From an uncultured Mycoplasmatota bacterium (lineage in GTDB: Bacteria > Bacillota_I > Bacilli_A > RF39 > UBA660), in assembly GCA_900554315.1 (NCBI GenBank), contig USGP01000027.1, positions 1-14,665 of the forward strand: a DNA stretch of 14,665 nt, written 5' to 3'. Under the pieces are notes generated by a model that did not search any database, was not told where the DNA came from, and worked only from the letters and a program-made list of their open reading frames with translations. Below are positions 5,188-12,751 of the stretch, in pieces (the stretch's first letter is position 1; each line of letters starts with the position of its first letter). Made by a program: the position numbers and the translations under genes.

Positions 5188-6856
5188 CTTTTTTAATATC
5201 TAAAATGATTGGTAGAATAATTGGCTTTCTACCTGTTAAATCATTAATAAATGGATATAAAGCTTCTGTTATATCATTTTTTAATGATTGGAATGTTGTT
5301 TTAGGTTTTGTTAACTCGGATTTAATAATTTCTTCAGCTTTGTCTTCTATTTTATGAATTAATTCTTCATTTTCGTTTACTAGGACAAATCCTCTTGTTG
5401 TAATATTTGGTTTAATTAGTAATTCTCTCTTTTTCATATTTACATTTACAATTACTACTAAAATACCATCGTTTGCCATTATCTTTCTATCTTTAATAAC
5501 AGCACTACCAATTTCTCCAATTCGATTTCCATCTACGTAAACATCAGCTCCTGGCATGCTTTCTCCTTTTGTTATTACATGATTTTTAAGGACTAAGCTA
5601 TCACCATTTTTTAGAATGAATGTATTTTCTTTAGGAATACCACAACTGATTCCAATATCTGCTTGTTTTTTTAACATTCTATAGTCTCCGTGGAATGGCA
5701 TTAGGTATTTTGGTTTTATTAAACGTATCATTAATTTGATTTCTTCTTCATTGGCATGTCCTGATGTATGTAAGTCTGCTAAAGATGAATTTGTATATAC
5801 TTTGACACCTTTTAAATATAATTTGTTAATTGTTTTTGAAATACTTAGTGCGTTACCAGGAATAGTACTTGATGAGAAGATAACGACATCATCTGGTCTC
5901 AATTTAATCTGTTTATGTGTACCATTTGAAATTCTAGATAGAGCCGCAAGAGGTTCTCCTTGACTTCCTGTACATAAGATTGTAACTTCTCCTGGTTTTA
6001 AATTGTTTGCTTCTTCTGCAGAAACAATTAATTCTTTATGATTAATGTATCCATTATTGATTGAAATATTGATATTATTTTCCATACTTCTACCAAAGAT
6101 ACATATTTTTCTGTTGTGTTTATAGCAGGTCTCAAAAATATGTTTTACACGATAGATGTTTGATGCAAAAGTGGCAATAATAATTCGGTTTGTCTTACAT
6201 TTGTCAAACATTTCACCAAGTGTTTCATCTACAACAGATTCACTCGTTGAGAATCCTTCATTTAAAGCGTTGGTTGAATCTCCAATTAGTAAATCTACAC
6301 CTTCTTCTCCTAGGCAGGCCATTTTATATAAGTCTGCCATTGGTCCAATTGGTGTTAAATCAAATTTATAGTCTCCTGTTGTTACAATTCTACCATCAGG
6401 TGTTTTAATACTAATTCCATGAGAATCAGGGATAGAGTGTGTTACTCTAAAAAATTCTACTTCTATGTCTTTAAATTTTAATTTTGTTTTGTCTGTATAT
6501 ACATATAAATTATCATATCTTATGTTTCTATCTTGTAATTTTACAGCAATTAATTCTTTGGCATGATTTGGTGCATAAATTGCAGGAATTTTTACATTCT
6601 GTAGTAAAAATGGAATTGTTCCTATATGATCTTCATGCCCGTGTGTAATTAATAAAGCTTTAATTTTATTTTCGTTTTCTTTTAAGAATGTAAAATCAGG
6701 TAGAACATAATCTACGCCCATTAAATCACTTTCTGGGAAACTTACTCCGGCATCAATAATTACAATTGCGTCGTTATGCATTACACAATACATATTTTTT
6801 CCGACTTCTCCGAGACCACCTAAAACAATAATCTTTGTTTCATTTGGTTTTTCCAT
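5180..6856 (-). CDS. rnjA: Ribonuclease J
   Basis: 558 residues, typical for RNase J (metallo-beta-lactamase/beta-CASP family), a cytoplasmic 5'-to-3' exoribonuclease and endonuclease for mRNA decay and rRNA maturation. It starts with IIVLGGLGEVGKN (9-21), the usual N-terminus, followed by IDAGVSFPE (34-42) and the zinc-binding HGHEDH motif (72-77), the TGDYKFD metal motif, the beta-CASP segment with ATFASN and CTGSQGEP, and HTSGHA and PFHGDY further on. Nothing catalytic seems missing. An AAAGGAG Shine-Dalgarno lies just upstream of the ATG at 6856-6854 on the minus strand. Whether it corresponds to J1 or J2 cannot be settled; the symbol follows the single-copy habit in such genomes. It converges with rny and diverges from the Clp-like gene. 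Confidence 0.95.
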   Translation of the reverse strand: MEKPNETKIIVLGGLGEVGKNMYCVMHNDAIVIIDAGVSFPESDLMGVDYVLPDFTFLKENENKIKALLITHGHEDHIGTIPFLLQNVKIPAIYAPNHAKELIAVKLQDRNIRYDNLYVYTDKTKLKFKDIEVEFFRVTHSIPDSHGISIKTPDGRIVTTGDYKFDLTPIGPMADLYKMACLGEEGVDLLIGDSTNALNEGFSTSESVVDETLGEMFDKCKTNRIIIATFASNIYRVKHIFETCYKHNRKICIFGRSMENNINISINNGYINHKELIVSAEEANNLKPGEVTILCTGSQGEPLAALSRISNGTHKQIKLRPDDVVIFSSSTIPGNALSISKTINKLYLKGVKVYTNSSLADLHTSGHANEEEIKLMIRLIKPKYLMPFHGDYRMLKKQADIGISCGIPKENTFILKNGDSLVLKNHVITKGESMPGADVYVDGNRIGEIGSAVIKDRKIMANDGILVVIVNVNMKKRELLIKPNITTRGFVLVNENEELIHKIEDKAEEIIKSELTKPKTTFQSLKNDITEALYPFINDLTGRKPIILPIILDIKKEK

Positions 6857-6898
6857 AATAACTCCTTTCTTTTTTTATTTCGTTAAGCTGACTTAGAA

Positions 6899-6927
6899 AT
6901 TATACTATAATTTTTATTTTTTGTCTA
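6899..6927 (-). promoter_or_regulatory. Sigma-A type promoter of the RNase J gene
   Basis: On the minus strand TAGACA (6927-6922) and a perfect TATAAT (6904-6899) are 17 nt apart. The predicted leader is about 36 nt. It is back-to-back with the promoter of the Clp-like gene. Confidence 0.75.
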
Positions 6928-6947
6928 GATGTTGTATTTTGTTGTGG

Positions 6948-6976
6948 TTGTTTTTTTTCTTTCTTTTATGTATAAT
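6948..6976 (+). promoter_or_regulatory. Promoter of the Clp-like AAA+ gene
   Basis: TTGTTT (6948-6953) and a perfect TATAAT (6971-6976) lie 17 nt apart, with the predicted start near 6983. This places the in-frame ATG at 6929 upstream of the promoter and supports the later start at 7007. Confidence 0.65.
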
Positions 6977-7006
6977 ATAGTCAAAAATGTGTGGGGGCTA
7001 TTGCAT

Positions 7007-8602
7007 ATGAAAAATAATGTTTCCGAAGATGTGTATCGTGTTGCGAAAGAAGCAGCTAAATGGTATCAAAAAATTGAAAATTTAGATTTAAGTCTTTTGA
7101 CAATTGATTCAGAGCCTGAAAGTGCTGAGGCAGAGGCTTCTGAGTCTGAAGAATCTGAATCTAAAGAAAGTGTTACGGGTTTAAATCAGAAGGATAAAAG
7201 AGATTTGTCTTTGTTTTTAGCAATTCTTTCTGAGGAGAATCCAGCTAAAGATTTGTTTGGTGATTATGGTATTACTTTATCTCAGGTTTTAGAACAGTTT
7301 CCTGAAATTTTATTCATCTGTGATGATAATTGTGATGAGGCAGAAGCTGCAAAGTTATATGAAAAATATTTTTCTCCTACCGTTGATTTCTTTTCCAATG
7401 GTTGGGCCTATGTTTCTAGTTATGCGGTTGCGTTATCTTTATTAAATTCTAATATGTGTTCTAGTGTTATTTCTTATGTTGTTTCTAATGTGTTTGAACA
7501 TTCTGGTTTTTCTGGTAATTTGATGGTAAATACTTTGGTTTCCCAGTATGGAAAATGTGTAGAGGATTTTTTTGAACGTTATCCAAAGGAGAGAAAAAGG
7601 TTTGAACAATTGCAGGCAGAACAAGCAAATAATAATGTACCTTCTTTTCTTAAAAGTATGATAGAAAATCAAGATGATGAGATTGGTAATTATTTGACAG
7701 ATGTACCTTTTCTTAATAATCCTGCGATTGGTAGAAAAAAAGAGTTAGATTCTGCGATGGTTACTTTAATTACAAAATCTTTGTTATTACTTGGCCCATC
7801 TGGTGTGGGTAAGACTGCTTTGGTGGAAGGACTTGCTTATCGGTTGCAACACGGAATGGTTCCAAAGAGTTTAGAAGGGTATAGAATTTTACAAGTAAAT
7901 ACTTCTGAATTAGTTGCTGGAACTTCTTATCGAGGTGCCTTTGAAGAAAGAGTTAAAGCTTTACTTCAAGAATTAGAAGAAGATTCTAAAACTATTTTGT
8001 TTATTGATGAGATTCATACAGTAAAAGGAGCAGGGGCAGTCAATTCGGGATCTCAAGATTTTATGAATATATTGAAGCCGTATTTGTCAAGTGGTAAAGT
8101 TCGGATGATTGGAGCAACAACTACAGATGAATACGAAAATTATTTTGCTTATGATGATGCTTTTCGTAGAAGATTTGATACCATTACTTTAAAAGAACCT
8201 GAAGATTCTATTTTACATGACATTATGAATGGTTCTATTCCTAAGTATCGTGATATGACTGGTGTTGATTTTTCTTTTAATGATGATGATAGGGATAAAA
8301 TATTTCATGTTCTTATTCAAGGGACAAATGAAAAAGCGCGTCGTTATGATGATAAACAATATAACCCTCATTTGGTATTATCTATATTAGAAAAGTCTTT
8401 TGCTTATGCTTCTTTTTATGACCATGATCAGGTTTTACTTCCTGATATTTGTGCTGCTGTACAAGATTGTGAAAGAATTTATCCAAGTAGAAGAGAAAAG
8501 ATAGTTATGCAGTTAGAAAATTTAAAATTAACAGATGAAGATAGTAAAAGGTTAGTAAAAACTCCTAAGATGGGACAAGTCATTCCGTTTTGTCCTAGAT
8601 AG
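7007..8602 (+). CDS. Orphan single-AAA+ ATPase, ClpA/ClpB D1-like
   Basis: 531 residues. An N-terminal helix is followed by a very acidic, Ser/Glu-rich linker (35-55) and a stretch (about 65-101) with the look of a Clp N repeat (LFLAILSEENPAKDLF...GITLSQVLE). One AAA+ module follows: GPSGVGKT Walker A (263-270), pore-loop-like LVAGTSYRGAFEER (302-315), ILFIDEIH Walker B (330-337), IGATTTDEY (368-376) and the arginine-finger segment FRRRF (386-390). These match the D1 ring of ClpB/ClpC/ClpA. There is no second AAA+ domain, no middle coiled coil and no recognisable ClpP-docking loop. The start is the ATG after GTGGGGG (6991-6997) and downstream of the promoter; the longer in-frame start would add 26 hydrophobic residues. 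The probable role is ATP-driven protein remodelling; substrate and partner are unknown. Confidence 0.8.
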   Translation: MKNNVSEDVYRVAKEAAKWYQKIENLDLSLLTIDSEPESAEAEASESEESESKESVTGLNQKDKRDLSLFLAILSEENPAKDLFGDYGITLSQVLEQFPEILFICDDNCDEAEAAKLYEKYFSPTVDFFSNGWAYVSSYAVALSLLNSNMCSSVISYVVSNVFEHSGFSGNLMVNTLVSQYGKCVEDFFERYPKERKRFEQLQAEQANNNVPSFLKSMIENQDDEIGNYLTDVPFLNNPAIGRKKELDSAMVTLITKSLLLLGPSGVGKTALVEGLAYRLQHGMVPKSLEGYRILQVNTSELVAGTSYRGAFEERVKALLQELEEDSKTILFIDEIHTVKGAGAVNSGSQDFMNILKPYLSSGKVRMIGATTTDEYENYFAYDDAFRRRFDTITLKEPEDSILHDIMNGSIPKYRDMTGVDFSFNDDDRDKIFHVLIQGTNEKARRYDDKQYNPHLVLSILEKSFAYASFYDHDQVLLPDICAAVQDCERIYPSRREKIVMQLENLKLTDEDSKRLVKTPKMGQVIPFCPR

Positions 8603-8619
8603 CTTTGCTATCTTTTTTT
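8597..8619 (+). terminator. Terminator of the Clp-like gene
   Basis: AGATAGC (8597-8603) pairs perfectly with GCTATCT (8607-8613) around a ttt loop, followed by T residues. The TAG stop (8600-8602) is inside the left arm. Confidence 0.88.
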
Positions 8620-8620
8620 A

Positions 8621-8649
8621 TGTACAAGCGTTTTGTTGTATGCTAAAAT
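8621..8649 (+). promoter_or_regulatory. Promoter of the ftsY operon
   Basis: TGTACA (8621-8626) and TAAAAT (8644-8649) are 17 nt apart, with an extended -10 TGC just before the -10 box. The predicted start near 8656 coincides with the first base of the Shine-Dalgarno GGTGA. Confidence 0.6.
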
Positions 8650-8665
8650 AAAGTTGGTGATTATT

Positions 8666-9679
8666 ATGGGATTTTTTAATAAATTAAAAACAATGTTTCA
8701 ATCTAATAAAGCAGAGAATAATATAGAGACGAAAGAAGAGACTCAAACTCAAGAAGAAGTTAAAGTTTATGAGAAGGGCCTTACTAAATCTAGAGAAGGA
8801 TTTGTTTCTAAACTTGCTAATTTAACTAATAAATATCGTACTATTAATGATGAGTATTTTGAGGAATTAGAAGAAATTCTTATTATGGCAGATATTGGTG
8901 TTAATACGGTTATGGAATTTATTGATAGGTTGAGGGATAGAGCTACTAAAGAAAAAATTAGTGATCCAGAACTTTTAAAGGAAATTATCGTTGATGAGTT
9001 ATTCATTATTTATGTTAATGATGAAGTATTATCTAGTAAAATTAATTATCAAGAAAATGGTCCGACTGTGATTTTGTTTGTTGGTGTTAATGGGGTAGGA
9101 AAAACAACAACGATTGCTAAAATAGCTTGGAGAATGAAGCAAGAGAATAAAAAAGTTTTATTAGTTGCTGGTGATACCTTTAGAGCTGGTGCTGTTGAAC
9201 AACTTCATGAGTGGAGTGAACGAATTGGTGTTGACTTCTATGGTAAAGAAGAAGGGGCTGATCCTTCTAGTGTTGTGTATGATGGTTGTCAAAAGGCTAA
9301 AGATGAAAATTATGATGTTGTTTTAATCGATACTGCTGGAAGACTTCAAAATAAAGTTAATTTGATGAAGGAACTTGAAAAAATGAATAAGGTTATCCAA
9401 AAACTTATTCCTGATGGACCACATGAAACTTTGTTGGTTATCGATGCTACAACTGGTCAAAATGGTATTAGTCAAGCAAAAGCTTTTCAGGAGATTACCG
9501 ATATTACTGGTATTGTTTTAACTAAATTAGATGGAACTGCTAAAGGTGGTATTGTTTTGGCAATTAAAGAACAATTAGGATTGCCAGTTAAGTTTATTGG
9601 ATTAGGTGAGGCAAAAGAGGATTTACAAGTATTTGATATTGAAAAATATATCTATGGTTTGTTTAAGGATATGATGTAA
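8666..9679 (+). CDS. ftsY: Signal recognition particle receptor FtsY
   Basis: 337-residue SRP-type GTPase, the membrane receptor that docks SRP-bound ribosomes for co-translational insertion. A short amphipathic start (MGFFNKLKTMFQ) and a small acidic A region (about 15-40) precede the N domain (about 41-125) and G domain: GVNGVGKTT (140-148), DTFRAGA (170-176), DTAGR (222-226), TKLDG (286-290) and GLGE (312-315). The A region is short, as in many Gram-positive FtsY proteins. A TTG 33 nt upstream is in frame but would lie before the predicted transcription start. The ATG used follows GGTGA (8656-8660) by 5 nt. It heads an operon with a small membrane protein and ylxM; each next ATG begins one base after the previous stop. 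Confidence 0.95.
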   Translation: MGFFNKLKTMFQSNKAENNIETKEETQTQEEVKVYEKGLTKSREGFVSKLANLTNKYRTINDEYFEELEEILIMADIGVNTVMEFIDRLRDRATKEKISDPELLKEIIVDELFIIYVNDEVLSSKINYQENGPTVILFVGVNGVGKTTTIAKIAWRMKQENKKVLLVAGDTFRAGAVEQLHEWSERIGVDFYGKEEGADPSSVVYDGCQKAKDENYDVVLIDTAGRLQNKVNLMKELEKMNKVIQKLIPDGPHETLLVIDATTGQNGISQAKAFQEITDITGIVLTKLDGTAKGGIVLAIKEQLGLPVKFIGLGEAKEDLQVFDIEKYIYGLFKDMM

Positions 9680-9680
9680 T

Positions 9681-10001
9681 ATGACGAAGAAAGAAAATAT
9701 AAGTAAGCAAAAAAATAATGATATTCAACCAAGAAAGATTACTCGTTTTAATATTGTTTTTATTAATATTCAATTGTTTTTGACTTTTCTAACGATTGGA
9801 TTATTTATTTGGTATATTATTGATAGTGATATTATCTATTTATTTCAATTCTTTTTAGGAATTACTTTATTGGTGATGGCTTATAATAATCAAATTATTT
9901 ATCGAAGAAAATTAGCAACTGTTATTTATAGTATTGTAGGTGTTATTTTACTTATTTTAGATTTGATTATGTATATTGGTGTTCATGTTATAGGAGTGTA
10001 A
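9681..10001 (+). CDS. Small membrane protein, unknown function, in the ftsY-ylxM operon
   Basis: 106 residues with no recognised family. The first 22 residues are polar and basic (MTKKENISKQ...RKITRF) and probably cytoplasmic. Three hydrophobic segments follow, at about 24-46, 49-67 and 80-102, with basic YRRK between the second and third. The gene begins one base after the ftsY stop in a TAATATG junction, and ylxM begins the same way after its own stop, so the three genes are translated together. AAGGA (9665-9669) lies 11 nt before the ATG, a long spacing, so re-initiation by ribosomes leaving ftsY is likely. The position hints at protein targeting or membrane insertion, but this is inference from context only. 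Confidence 0.8.
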   Translation: MTKKENISKQKNNDIQPRKITRFNIVFINIQLFLTFLTIGLFIWYIIDSDIIYLFQFFLGITLLVMAYNNQIIYRRKLATVIYSIVGVILLILDLIMYIGVHVIGV

Positions 10002-10002
10002 T

Positions 10003-10296
10003 ATGGAAGATTTTGTGTATTATGGTGAATTGTTTGATCTTTATCATGATTTATTGACAGATAAACAAAAAAAATATTTTGAAGATTATTATTTTGAAAA
10101 TTTAAGTTTAGGTGAAATGGCTGAAAACTATGATGTTAGTCGTAATGCTATTTTTAAGCAAGTACATCATACTGTAGAAAAATTACAAGAGTATGAAGAA
10201 ATTTTACATTTATATGATAAGAGACAAAAATTAGAAAAAGCGTTACATAATAATCAAATAGAGGAAATAAAAAAGATAATTGAAGAAATTTTATAG
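10003..10296 (+). CDS. ylxM: YlxM family SRP-associated helix-turn-helix protein
   Basis: 97 residues, slightly short for the family (commonly 100-120). The central helix-turn-helix reads LTDKQKKYFEDYYFENLSLG and then EMAENYDVSRNAIFKQVHHT (residues 38-57), the classic sigma-70 region-4-like YlxM/p13 pattern, followed by a charged C-terminal helix (about 60-97). YlxM binds SRP components in streptococci and is usually encoded next to ffh or ftsY, as here. AGGAG (9992-9996) precedes the ATG by 6 nt, and only one base separates it from the upstream stop. The next gene is a HerA-like ATPase, with ffh beyond it, so the usual ylxM-ffh pairing is interrupted. Confidence 0.92.
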   Translation: MEDFVYYGELFDLYHDLLTDKQKKYFEDYYFENLSLGEMAENYDVSRNAIFKQVHHTVEKLQEYEEILHLYDKRQKLEKALHNNQIEEIKKIIEEIL

Positions 10297-10317
10297 AGCA
10301 TTGTTTGCTCTTTTTTT
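10295..10317 (+). terminator. Terminator of the ftsY-ylxM operon
   Basis: AGAGCA (10295-10300) pairs with TGCTCT (10306-10311) across a 5-nt loop and runs into a T-tract. The last two bases of the TAG stop start the stem. Confidence 0.85.
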
Positions 10318-10327
10318 GTTTTCTATC

Positions 10328-10356
10328 TTGTAAATCCATAAAAAAAACGGTATAAT
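10328..10356 (+). promoter_or_regulatory. Promoter of the herA-like gene
   Basis: TTGTAA (10328-10333) and a perfect TATAAT (10351-10356) are 17 nt apart. The predicted leader is about 34 nt and contains GAGGGG (10384-10389) as Shine-Dalgarno. Confidence 0.75.
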
Positions 10357-10396
10357 TTGAATTATGATAGGGAAATAAGAATAGAGGGGAATTATT

Positions 10397-12682
10397 ATGT
10401 TTGATAAAATTGTGTACATTAGTGATCATTCAGCTAATATTCGTTTGAAGGATGCAGATCATTTAACAGTTAACTTAATGAATTTGCATCTTATTTTCGA
10501 AGATAAAGATAAAAAAGTATTAGGTGAAGTAGATGATTTGGATAAAGATATCGTTAAAGCAAGATTTTTAGGTGAAATTGTTAATGGTAAATTAATTGGT
10601 GGTACGATTCGTAAACCAGCATTGGATGCGTCTATTCGTGTTATTGATCCATCTGAAGTACCTATGATTTGTGGTGAAGATAAAGCTGGATATATGAGAT
10701 TTGGAGTTAGTCCCTTTTATAATGATTTTCCAGTATACTTAGATGTTAATAATTTCTTTAGTAACCATTTTGCTATATTTGGTAACAGTGGTAGTGGTAA
10801 GTCTTGTGGTGTATCTCGTTTATTTCAAAATATGTTTCATGATCAAAGACTTTTTCCATATAAAGCAAATATTTTATTATTTGATTCTTCAGGTGAGTAC
10901 TATAATGCGTTTCGTAATTTAAATTCTATTAATCCTAATTACAATTATCGTTTCTTTAGTACAAATGAGACAGATGGTATTGGTGAAAAATTACGTTTAC
11001 CAATTTGGTTGCTTAATGCTAGTGATTTGGCCTTGTTATTACAAGCTACGAATCATTCACAATTACCAATTATTGAAAGAATGTTAAAATTAGCATTAAT
11101 CTTTTCACAGACAGATATGGATGCAAATAACTATAAAAACCATTTGATTGCGAAAGCTATTATGACTATTTTATATACGAATGAAACATCTCCTAATAAG
11201 AGAAATGAAATATTTTCTATTTTAGCTAGTTGTTCTACTCCGCAATTTAATTTGGAGGCTCCAGTACAAGGTATTGGATATACTAGAAAGTTTCGTGAAT
11301 GCTTCTTAATTGATTCTCAAGGTCAATTTTCTGAAAGTGTTTTACTTACAGAATATGTGTCTTCTTTTATTAAGAGTGAATATGATAATTATGAACCTAA
11401 AGGTGGAGTATTCTATACACTTGACACTTTGGAAAAAGCTCTTAATTTTACCTTGATTAGTGAAGGTTGGTTAAGAAATGAAAATACTTATGGTGATGCA
11501 GTTACCTTAAAGGTTCGTCTTCATTCTTTAATCGTTGGAGAAAATGCTAAATATTTTGATGTTCCTGATTATGTTTCTTTGGAAGCATATCTATCATCTT
11601 TGTTAATTAGTAATGGTAAAAAATATCAATTAGTTAATTTTAACTTGGATGATGTAGATGATGATTTTGCTAAAGTTATTACTAAGATTTATTCTCGTTT
11701 AGTTTTTGAATTTGCTAAAGGATTAAAAGATAGGGCAAGTATACCATTTCATATTATTGTTGAGGAAGCTCACCGTTATATTCAAAACGATACGGACCGT
11801 TTCTTAATTGGTTATAATATATTTGAACGTATTGCTAAGGAAGGTCGTAAATATGGTGTTATTTTAGGTCTTATTTCACAAAGACCAGTTGAACTTTCTG
11901 ATACTGTTATTTCTCAATGTTCTAATTTCTTAATCTTTAAAATGAATCACCCTACAGATGTTGATTATATTCGTAAGATGGTTCCGAATATTAGTGATGA
12001 AATTGTTGAAAAGCAAAAGACATTGCAGGCTGGTACTTGTTTAGGATTTGGTATGGCTTTTAAAATACCATTGATTTGTAAATTGGAAATGCCTGATCCA
12101 GCTCCATGGAGTGGTAACTGTGATGTTGTTGCTGTATGGAATGGAAATGGTAATTCTAGACCAAGTAATACTAGTATGGCATATGCAGCTAGTAATTCTA
12201 TGAATTCTATGCCAATGTCTACACCTAGTATATTTGGAGCTCCTACTAATACTATGAGTACTGGTATGAGTATGGGAATGGGTAGTGTCAATAATAATCC
12301 TTCACCTGCTCCAACTAATATGAATAGTTTTTCTATGAATAATAATCAGGGAATGTCAGAATTGAATACTACTCCGGTAGCATCTGTTCCTGCAGCATCT
12401 CCTGGTTTTCAAGATTTAAATGATTTAGATGACGATTTGGATGATAACGATGACGATGATGTTCCTGCTGGAGGATTTGTAAGTAATATTTCTGCAGAAC
12501 CATCTATTGTTTCTAATAGTTCTCCATCAAAGCCATTAGTTGAGTTAAGTGATAACACTCCTACTTTAGGTAGTGCTAGCGTTAGTGTTGATGCATCTCA
12601 ACCAACATTGACTCCATTGAATCAAGAGGTTATGCCTAATGGTTCTCCACTAGTTTCTATTACTCCAGAATCTAATAGTTAA
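10397..12682 (+). CDS. HerA/VirB4-type hexameric ATPase with long disordered tail
   Basis: 761 residues. The N-terminal beta-rich region (about 1-90) looks like a HAS-barrel. The HerA/FtsK-type motor follows: GNSGSGKS Walker A (129-136), ILLFDSSGEY (159-168, the HerA ID-x-x-GEY element), IIVEEAHRYIQ Walker B (453-463), and GLISQRPVELSDTVISQC (491-508), the conserved sensor region with the QRP motif. HerA motors usually translocate DNA and work with the nuclease NurA in end resection, or with Sir2/other effectors in defence; no such partner is in the window. From about residue 583 to the end the protein is low-complexity: Asn/Ser/Met/Pro-rich, with an Asp-rich block at 673-688. Such a tail is unusual for HerA. 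Start: ATG after AGAGGGGA. It lies between ylxM and ffh with its own promoter and terminator. The motor class is sure; the cellular role is not. Confidence 0.88.
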   Translation: MFDKIVYISDHSANIRLKDADHLTVNLMNLHLIFEDKDKKVLGEVDDLDKDIVKARFLGEIVNGKLIGGTIRKPALDASIRVIDPSEVPMICGEDKAGYMRFGVSPFYNDFPVYLDVNNFFSNHFAIFGNSGSGKSCGVSRLFQNMFHDQRLFPYKANILLFDSSGEYYNAFRNLNSINPNYNYRFFSTNETDGIGEKLRLPIWLLNASDLALLLQATNHSQLPIIERMLKLALIFSQTDMDANNYKNHLIAKAIMTILYTNETSPNKRNEIFSILASCSTPQFNLEAPVQGIGYTRKFRECFLIDSQGQFSESVLLTEYVSSFIKSEYDNYEPKGGVFYTLDTLEKALNFTLISEGWLRNENTYGDAVTLKVRLHSLIVGENAKYFDVPDYVSLEAYLSSLLISNGKKYQLVNFNLDDVDDDFAKVITKIYSRLVFEFAKGLKDRASIPFHIIVEEAHRYIQNDTDRFLIGYNIFERIAKEGRKYGVILGLISQRPVELSDTVISQCSNFLIFKMNHPTDVDYIRKMVPNISDEIVEKQKTLQAGTCLGFGMAFKIPLICKLEMPDPAPWSGNCDVVAVWNGNGNSRPSNTSMAYAASNSMNSMPMSTPSIFGAPTNTMSTGMSMGMGSVNNNPSPAPTNMNSFSMNNNQGMSELNTTPVASVPAASPGFQDLNDLDDDLDDNDDDDVPAGGFVSNISAEPSIVSNSSPSKPLVELSDNTPTLGSASVSVDASQPTLTPLNQEVMPNGSPLVSITPESNS

Positions 12683-12704
12683 AAACAGGGCAACCTGTTT
12701 TTTT
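12682..12704 (+). terminator. Terminator of the herA-like gene
   Basis: AAAACAGG (12682-12689) pairs with CCTGTTTT (12694-12701) around the tetraloop gcaa (a GNRA type), then T. The last A of the stop codon is the first stem base. Confidence 0.88.
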
Positions 12705-12705
12705 G

Positions 12706-12734
12706 TTTACTTATACTTTCTTTTTTTGTATAAT
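12706..12734 (+). promoter_or_regulatory. Promoter of ffh
   Basis: TTTACT (12706-12711) and a perfect TATAAT (12729-12734) are 17 nt apart. The start is predicted near 12741, next to the Shine-Dalgarno AGGTGAT (12742-12748), so the leader is only about 11 nt. Confidence 0.65.
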
Positions 12735-12751
12735 AAAACTTAGGTGATTAT

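Noticed and set aside
6929..7006. Longer start for the Clp-like ATPase adding a hydrophobic, signal-like segment
   Set aside because: The ATG at 6929 lies upstream of the likely promoter (TATAAT 6971-6976) and has no Shine-Dalgarno, whereas GTGGGGG precedes the ATG at 7007.
8633..8665. TTG start for ftsY
   Set aside because: It lies inside the predicted promoter, and the family's amphipathic MGFFNKLK start fits ATG 8666.
10397..12682. HerA-type defence system (HerA with NurA, Sir2 or DUF4297)
   Set aside because: No effector or nuclease partner is encoded next to it; the neighbours are SRP housekeeping genes.
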